DNA from: Planctomycetaceae bacterium
GTDB taxonomy: Bacteria; Planctomycetota; Planctomycetia; Pirellulales; Pirellulaceae
Direction: 5' to 3'
Length of the DNA stretch: 8,915 nucleotides
NCBI GenBank assembly: GCA_002685655.1
Contig: NYXM01000019.1
Coordinates: 2,345 to 11,259 of the forward strand
Under the pieces are notes generated by a model, which was not told the DNA's origin, made no database searches, and saw only the letters and a program-made list of their open reading frames with translations. Made by a program: the position numbers and the translations under genes. The stretch's first letter is position 1, and each line of letters begins with the position of its first letter. This document shows positions 4,666 through 8,915 of the stretch, one piece after another.

Positions 4666-6981
4666 ATGATGCTGAGGATGATACTCGTGATCGTGCTGAT
4701 GGTCCTCAGCGGTGCCGCATGTTCCGCAGACAACCTTGCCTTGAAGCGGCCGTACACGTTTAGCCATCCGCCCAACTACGGGGGCTGCACCGACGCGGGC
4801 GATGCGACCGACCTAACCGACGGTGTCTACAACGGGTCGGTCTGGTCCAACAAAGGCACGGTCGGGTGGGTTTCGGGCGCGCAGTCCAAAAGTATCGAGA
4901 TTGACCTGGGACAAATCTGCTCGATCAACGGGCTGACCTTCGAGAGTGGTGCGGACACGCGGACGCAAGTCACGTTTCCGCTCGCCGTGATGGTCTTCTT
5001 GAGCGACGACGCGCTGACATACAGCTACGCGGGGGACCTCATTAACGAGTCGGTCAACCAGGAAAAGCATGCGATTCACACCTTCAAGCTCGAGGGACTT
5101 GCCGATCAAGCCCGGTTCGTGCGGCTGCAGACAATCAGCGGTGGTTACTATGTTTTTGTGGACGAGATTGAAGTGCTGGGAGCAAAGACGAAAGGCTTGA
5201 CGCCGAAGGATCGAGATCTGCCCCAGAACGCGATTAGTCAGTTCGCGAAGGACCGCATACCTCGACTAAGACAGAAGAATTCCTCACTGACGTTTCTCGG
5301 CCTCGCCGAGTCGCGGCTGGCCGACGAGAACGGAAAGCACAAGGTGGCGGCCAACCAGGCGCGGGCCGCTCTGAATCGGCTTCGGACCGAGATCATGGCC
5401 CGTTCCGAGGCCGAGAAGGTTGACTACCGGCGCGGTGCACCGTTTACAAAGCTGGACAGCAGAATCAGCCAGGAGATGGGCGAATACCTGTCTGCCACCG
5501 GCCGTTCCGGATTATTGGTCAAGTCGGCTAACCCCTGGGCTCCGCTGTCGCCGTTCGACTGGGACGCCACTGCGACCGATGCCGGTCCGCTGATCATGAT
5601 GCAAAACGAATGGGGGGAACTGGCCTTCAACCTCACCAATGCCACATCGGCCCCCATGGAACTGTCAATCACGGTTGCCGACCTGCAAGCCGGCACGATC
5701 CGGGTCCCTTCGACCTCGATCAATCTGCGCGAGGCGAAGTTCGTCGAGGCGTACGGCTTTCGGCTGCGCGCCGATGCCCTGATGCCGCTCAAAGGCAAAC
5801 TGAACATTCCCGCTGGGATGACCAAGCAAGTCTGGCTCACCATTAACTCCCGCGGCCTGAAGCTTGGGAAGTACCAAGCGACGATCTCGCTGGCCGGCGG
5901 CGAGGTCTCCGCCACGAAGACCTTCACCTTCAAGATCACACTGGTCGCGATGCCCGAGCAGGCGACGCTGAATGTCACGAACTTCTCCTACATGCACTGG
6001 CCGATTGCCAAGGCAGACCCCACAGGCGTCGCCCAGGACCTTCGCGAGCACTACGCCAACACCCAGCAAGTGATTTCGCCCTATCTTCCGTATTTCGAAG
6101 CTGATGCTGAAGGCAATTTCACCAAGCCGATGGACTTCTCCAAAATGGACGAGTACATGGAGTTGCTGCCTGGGACGCGCCAGTGGATTCTTTGGACCGG
6201 CTTTGATTGGGACCACCGCAAGATGCATCCCAAAGAGGGCGACGCGCGAAGGACAAAGGTTTTCACGCGCTGGCTGAAGGACATGATCGCGCACATGAAG
6301 GAGAAGGGCTATGGCTACGATGACTTTGCGTTCACATGGATTGATGAGCCGAGTCAGAAGAAGATGCGTGAGATTGTGAAGCCCTCTAGCGAGTTGTTGC
6401 GTCGGATTGATCCGCAGGCGCAGATCTGGATGACCATCTCCGGGGACAACACCGAAGCCAGTCTGGGCGAGTTTGACGGGCTGATCGACATCTGGTGTCC
6501 GAACGAGTCCAAACTTGGCTGGGACTTCTGGCAGGGCAAGCGTACCTGGTTCTACGGCTCGTCCAGCGAGAAGGGGAGATCGCCGACCGGCCACTACCGC
6601 TACAAGCTCTGGCAGGCATTCAAGCATGGTTGCGTGGGGAACGGGTTCTGGGTCTACACCGACGGCTCCGATTTGTGGGACGACTACGCCGGCACTCCTT
6701 CCTACTCGGTCGTCTATGACGGTCCGGATGGCGTTGTTTCCAGCAAGCGTTGGGAGGCTTACCGAGCCGGTGTCGAAGACTACGAACTTTGCAAGATGCT
6801 AAAAGACGCCATCGTCGCCGCCAAAACAGCAGGCAAGGGCGACACGGCCGAGATCAAAGCGGCGCAAGAGTCGCTCGATAAGTGGGTCGATCAGGTGCTG
6901 AACAAACGCAACGACCCGACGGTGGCTGAGCAGGCGCATCGGACGTTTTTGGAGCATCTGGTAGGTCTTCGCGGCGAGTGA
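4666..6981 (+). CDS. Secreted GH123/DUF4091-like glycosidase with N-terminal discoidin-type domain
   Basis: The protein has 771 residues. It opens with a signal peptide (MMLRMILVIVLMVLSGAACS); Cys19 could instead be a lipid anchor. Residues about 22-172 look like an F5/8-type (discoidin, CBM32-like) carbohydrate-binding domain: NLALKRPYTF, TDLTDG, SIEIDLGQ, FVRLQT and VDEIEVLG. A helical linker and beta-sandwich regions follow to about 430. The C-terminal region (about 435-720) matches the DUF4091/GH123 type: FAFTWIDEPS with the Asp560-Glu561 pair, LIDIWCPNES, GNGFWVYTDGSDLW and KRWEAYRAGVEDYELCKML (from 694). In characterised GH123 enzymes an Asp-Glu pair does substrate-assisted hydrolysis of beta-N-acetylgalactosaminides. 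Whether this protein has that specificity is not shown. It follows the propeller gene by 115 bases and may be co-transcribed with it. Confidence 0.78.
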   Translation: MMLRMILVIVLMVLSGAACSADNLALKRPYTFSHPPNYGGCTDAGDATDLTDGVYNGSVWSNKGTVGWVSGAQSKSIEIDLGQICSINGLTFESGADTRTQVTFPLAVMVFLSDDALTYSYAGDLINESVNQEKHAIHTFKLEGLADQARFVRLQTISGGYYVFVDEIEVLGAKTKGLTPKDRDLPQNAISQFAKDRIPRLRQKNSSLTFLGLAESRLADENGKHKVAANQARAALNRLRTEIMARSEAEKVDYRRGAPFTKLDSRISQEMGEYLSATGRSGLLVKSANPWAPLSPFDWDATATDAGPLIMMQNEWGELAFNLTNATSAPMELSITVADLQAGTIRVPSTSINLREAKFVEAYGFRLRADALMPLKGKLNIPAGMTKQVWLTINSRGLKLGKYQATISLAGGEVSATKTFTFKITLVAMPEQATLNVTNFSYMHWPIAKADPTGVAQDLREHYANTQQVISPYLPYFEADAEGNFTKPMDFSKMDEYMELLPGTRQWILWTGFDWDHRKMHPKEGDARRTKVFTRWLKDMIAHMKEKGYGYDDFAFTWIDEPSQKKMREIVKPSSELLRRIDPQAQIWMTISGDNTEASLGEFDGLIDIWCPNESKLGWDFWQGKRTWFYGSSSEKGRSPTGHYRYKLWQAFKHGCVGNGFWVYTDGSDLWDDYAGTPSYSVVYDGPDGVVSSKRWEAYRAGVEDYELCKMLKDAIVAAKTAGKGDTAEIKAAQESLDKWVDQVLNKRNDPTVAEQAHRTFLEHLVGLRGE

Positions 6982-7159
6982 ATAAGCAAGGATTGCGCCC
7001 ACCTGTCAGACTGTCGCGGAACGGCCGCCCAATCGCCAGGCAATTTACTCGCATTGCACACCTCCATGCGCAACGACGAGTCGAGTATTCTGATGCTGGA
7101 CTTAGAGGGCTGTGAGCCTTAAGACCAGCCGCGTCGCGGTAGCTAGAACGGAGCAAATC
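6982..7159. other. Spacer before the truncated DUF4838-type gene
   Basis: No terminator with a T-run and no coding signal is seen here. A GTG at 7112 keeps the next gene's frame open upstream, but the GGAG at 7150-7153 points to the later GTG at 7160. Confidence 0.3.
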
Positions 7160-7822
7160 GTGATCAAGTGCTGTCATTGCACGATGGTTGTCGTTGCCGC
7201 TGTTTTCGGACTCCTGACAACGCGCGCGCCCGCCGCAACGGTGAATCTGGTGGAGGACGGACGCCCGCGAGCCACGATTGTGCTTGCGGAGGAACCACGG
7301 GCCGCAGCGCAGCTTGCCGCGTATGAATTGCAGCACTACCTGGAGAGAATGTCCGGCGCGAGAATTCCCATTGTGCGCGAGCCCGCCGACGTTTCCGGTA
7401 ACCGAATCCTCATCGGAGAAAGCATCGCCACCAATGCGCTCGGATACGACAACAGCGGGTTTGATCGGCAAGAGTACCTGATCAAGACGATGCCGGACAC
7501 TCTGGTCCTGATCGGCCACGATCACGATGGGTTTACGGAAGTCGACTATGAGAGCTATGCGAGCATCTACCACGCGCTGCCAAGCTCGTTGGCCACGTGT
7601 TACGCCGTGCATGCCTTCCTCGAGAACAACCTGGGGGTGCGGTGGTATTACCCAAATGAAGAGATTGGCGAGATCGTCCCGAGCCGGCCCACGGTGGTGG
7701 TGAAGGACTTGAACATCCGCCGCAAACCGGACGCGGCTACCCTCTTTAACCAATTGCGGATTGGGCGCCATCATCCCATTGGCTGCCTAAATAATTCCCA
7801 ATTCCACGTCAGAATCAACTGA
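7160..7822 (+). pseudogene. 5' remnant of a secreted DUF4838 / alpha-glucuronidase-like protein
   Basis: The open frame is 220 residues from a GTG with GGAG six bases upstream and a signal-peptide-like start (MVVVAAVFGLLTTRAPAA from residue 9). Residues about 27-190 match the N-terminal, GH67-N-like domain found before DUF4838: AAQLAAYELQHYLERMSGA, RILIGES, QEYLIKTMPDTLVLIGHD, SLATCYAVHAFLENNLGVRW, then PTVVVKDLNIRRKPD. Full-length proteins normally go on for several hundred more residues with the catalytic-type barrel. Here the family similarity stops near 7730, and 29 unrelated residues lead to TGA at 7820-7822. That stop lies inside the right copy of the degenerate repeat. The product could still be secreted but lacks the main domain. 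Truncation is inferred from known family architecture. Confidence 0.68.
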
Positions 7823-7853
7823 TGCCTACACCATAGCATTCCTAACCTGCCTT
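7807..7853 (+). repeat. Degenerate direct repeat, right copy
   Basis: Partner of 140-186, about 36 of 47 positions identical without gaps. It lies across the end of the truncated DUF4838-type frame and about 48 bases before the small membrane gene. Its position at a gene break and directly upstream of the right-hand cluster makes it either the leader of that cluster or a recombination scar. Confidence 0.5.
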
Positions 7854-7900
7854 TTGAGCTTCGCTGCCGCTCCTTTCGCCCCATTCCGGAGACCATGCGT

Positions 7901-8098
7901 ATGAACCCCACACTCGTCGCCGGCTTCTCATTCGCACTGCTCGTCGCCATCGCCTTGCTCGTTCGCGAGGTGAAATTTCGCAGGTCGCTGCAGAAGCTGC
8001 TGCACCGTCTTCTATCCTTTTGGAGGTCCGATGCTCATGAACCCACCCCGTCAGCACGCCGCGATGATCCTGCTGATCATTCTGGCGACCGGTTGTAG
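7901..8098 (+). CDS. Small single-pass membrane protein, unknown
   Basis: The predicted product has 65 residues. ATG at 7901 has GGAG nine bases upstream (7888-7891); an in-frame ATG at 7895 is only three bases from it. Residues about 4-21 (TLVAGFSFALLVAIALLV) form one membrane segment, followed by a strongly basic stretch (REVKFRRSLQKLLHRLLSFWR) that should stay in the cytoplasm. The C-terminal 20 residues are low-complexity. The gene overlaps the next one by 68 bases in another frame, and its codons at 8022-8026 serve as that gene's ribosome binding site, suggesting translational coupling. I do not recognise a family. It may be real only in its first 45 residues. Confidence 0.5.
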   Translation: MNPTLVAGFSFALLVAIALLVREVKFRRSLQKLLHRLLSFWRSDAHEPTPSARRDDPADHSGDRL

Positions 8099-8558
8099 CT
8101 CGTCCGACGACCGCCTCATCAGGCACGTCGCGAAAAGTAACCGTCAACAAGCCGCACAAAATCAGGAGATGGCCAAGGTACACCGCGAAGTCGCCGAGGG
8201 CACATCACGTCTGGTCAATGCCATCGCCGAATCACGGAAAGATATGGTCGCCATGGAGAGTGACCTGCAAGAGCAACGCTCCCAGCTGGATAAAGAACGC
8301 CGTTCAATCGCAGCGGAACGCGTTCGCGAGTCTTTGTTGGCTCCCGTCGTGTCGAGTGTCGGCCTGTTGCTGGTCGCCGCACTGCCGTTGGTGCTGTGTT
8401 GGTATTTATTGCACGGGCTGCGAACGCCGGATGAAGACGTCAGTGAAGTACTGATTCAGAATCTCGTCAGCGAACAGCTTGCCCTACCGACGCCGCCTGA
8501 TCGACAACGCATTGAACAAGAAACGCCGCCCGCCTTAACAGAAAATCCGCCGTTCTGA
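8031..8558 (+). CDS. Putative lipoprotein with coiled coil and C-terminal membrane segment, unknown function
   Basis: The protein has 175 residues from ATG at 8031 (GGAGG four bases upstream); ATG at 8037 is also possible, with ten bases spacing. The start AAMILLIILATGCSSSDD resembles a lipoprotein signal with Cys22 as the lipidated residue, although threonine and alanine in the lipobox are not ideal. Residues about 30-98 are hydrophilic and heptad-like (QNQEMAKVHREVAEGTSRLV, then ESDLQEQRSQLDKERRSI), a likely periplasmic coiled coil. Residues about 103-128 (LLAPVVSSVGLLLVAALPLV then LCWYLL) form a membrane segment, followed by an acidic, proline-rich tail. This tethering layout could hold a complex at the membrane. 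It sits 43 bases upstream of the DUF1257 gene and probably shares its transcript. No known family recognised. Confidence 0.7.
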   Translation: MLMNPPRQHAAMILLIILATGCSSSDDRLIRHVAKSNRQQAAQNQEMAKVHREVAEGTSRLVNAIAESRKDMVAMESDLQEQRSQLDKERRSIAAERVRESLLAPVVSSVGLLLVAALPLVLCWYLLHGLRTPDEDVSEVLIQNLVSEQLALPTPPDRQRIEQETPPALTENPPF

Positions 8559-8588
8559 TGTCACCCAGCCAGTCCACCTACCCTTAAC

Positions 8589-8594
8589 AAGGAG
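8589..8594 (+). promoter_or_regulatory. Ribosome binding site for a TTG start
   Basis: AAGGAG lies 7 bases before the TTG at 8602. With the family-typical first residues MSHIVEI, it fixes this non-ATG start. Confidence 0.75.
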
Positions 8595-8601
8595 CCAACA
8601 A

Positions 8602-8835
8602 TTGAGTCACATCGTTGAAATCAAAACACAAGTCAAAGATGCCGCCGCAGTCCGAGCTGGCTGCAATCGTCTTCGGTTGCCGTTTCCGATCCACGGTACT
8701 CATCGCCTGTTCAGCGGCGAAGCAACCGGTCTTGGTGTGCAGTTGCCCGACTGGAAGTACCCACTAGTTTGCGAGCTGAGCACTGGCCAGTTGAAGTACG
8801 ACAACTACAACGGACGCTGGAAGGGCCAGACATGA
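8602..8835 (+). CDS. DUF1257 (Ycf35-like) protein, short form
   Basis: The protein has 77 residues from a TTG start. The sequence MSHIVEIKTQVKDAAAVRAG, then LRLPFPIHGTHRLFSGEATG, LGVQLPDWKYPLVC and TGQLKYDNYNGRWKGQ follows the N-terminal two thirds of DUF1257 proteins, known from planctomycetes and, as Ycf35, from cyanobacteria and algal plastids. Usual length is about 120-130 residues, with a further helical segment and a short C-terminal strand motif. Those are missing here: TGA at 8833-8835 ends the protein right after GRW..Q, and I see no continuation in other frames of the 48-base gap. It may be a truncated duplicate or a natural short paralogue. The biochemical role of DUF1257 is unknown. 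A second DUF1257 gene follows. Confidence 0.8.
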   Translation: MSHIVEIKTQVKDAAAVRAGCNRLRLPFPIHGTHRLFSGEATGLGVQLPDWKYPLVCELSTGQLKYDNYNGRWKGQT

Positions 8836-8883
8836 TACCTCCGTTGTGAAGAGTGTCGGTTTAAAACTATACAGGAGAAACTG

Positions 8884-8915
8884 ATGTCGCACATAGTAGT
8901 GATTGAAACCAGAGT
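8884..8915 (+). CDS. Second DUF1257 protein, N-terminal fragment (runs off right edge)
   Basis: ATG at 8884 with AGGAG six bases upstream (8873-8877) opens MSHIVVIETR, closely matching the start of the preceding DUF1257 protein (MSHIVEIKTQ). Only ten full codons are visible. The match, binding site and 48-base spacing support a tandem paralogue in the same operon, possibly the full-length copy. Confidence 0.7.
   Translation, partial: MSHIVVIETR

Noticed and set aside
5665..6627. 320-codon minus-strand open frame opposite the GH123-like gene
   Set aside because: Antisense shadow of a well-supported secreted protein. The GC-biased third positions keep the opposite strand open, and the translation is rich in R, G, P and V with no family features.
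6854..7774. 306-codon minus-strand open frame across the GH123-like end and the DUF4838-type remnant
   Set aside because: It crosses two plus-strand coding regions with clear family motifs, and its translation shows no recognisable domain.
1..8915. CRISPR array or tRNA gene
   Set aside because: No regularly spaced 25-40 bp direct repeats and no cloverleaf with a T-loop consensus were seen by eye on either strand.

Overview
The window looks like chromosomal or large-plasmid DNA from a planctomycete, probably Pirellulales-like. The reasons are a planctomycete-type sigma-like helix-turn-helix protein, secreted carbohydrate-active proteins of the kinds common in that phylum, an RTX-like C-terminal remnant with the phylum's typical wording, and DUF1257 genes of the planctomycete type. 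GC content is moderate to high, and start codons include GTG and TTG. This assignment comes from family recognition, not from a database search.

Layout, left to right. Positions 1-78 (minus) hold the 5' end of an unidentified gene. A 329-base leader (79-407) carries a degenerate repeat and a strong 15-bp hairpin, followed by the sigma-like gene (408-1061, plus). Positions 1062-1617 have no intact gene. They contain a 9-bp-periodic palindromic array, the 3' remnant of a hemolysin-type/RTX-like surface protein (minus) and a 103-bp segment bounded by 18-bp inverted repeats. A carbohydrate block follows: a pectate lyase (1618-2886, minus), divergent from a secreted beta-propeller protein (3033-4550, plus), and then a GH123/DUF4091-like secreted protein with a discoidin-type domain (4666-6981, plus). 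A fossil EF-hand lies in the gap between the last two. A truncated DUF4838-type gene (7160-7822, plus) closes the block. The right end is a tight plus-strand cluster: a small membrane protein (7901-8098), a coiled-coil lipoprotein/membrane protein (8031-8558), a short DUF1257 protein (8602-8835) and the start of a second DUF1257 protein (8884 onward).

How the parts may work together. The three intact carbohydrate genes encode exported proteins that could cooperate in degrading a pectin-like or other acidic polysaccharide outside the cell or in the periplasm; this is inferred from family and proximity. The carbohydrate block is edged by broken genes. A degenerate 47-bp direct repeat lies upstream of the sigma-like gene and again at the break point of the DUF4838 gene, just before the small-membrane/DUF1257 cluster. 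One reading is that a sigma-like/DUF1257 accessory module was interrupted or joined to carbohydrate genes by recombination. Another is that the repeat is a shared leader or promoter for two transcription units of one module.

The best candidate for an undescribed system is the right-hand cluster (small membrane protein, coiled-coil lipoprotein, tandem DUF1257), possibly together with the sigma-like protein. Its function cannot be read from the sequence.
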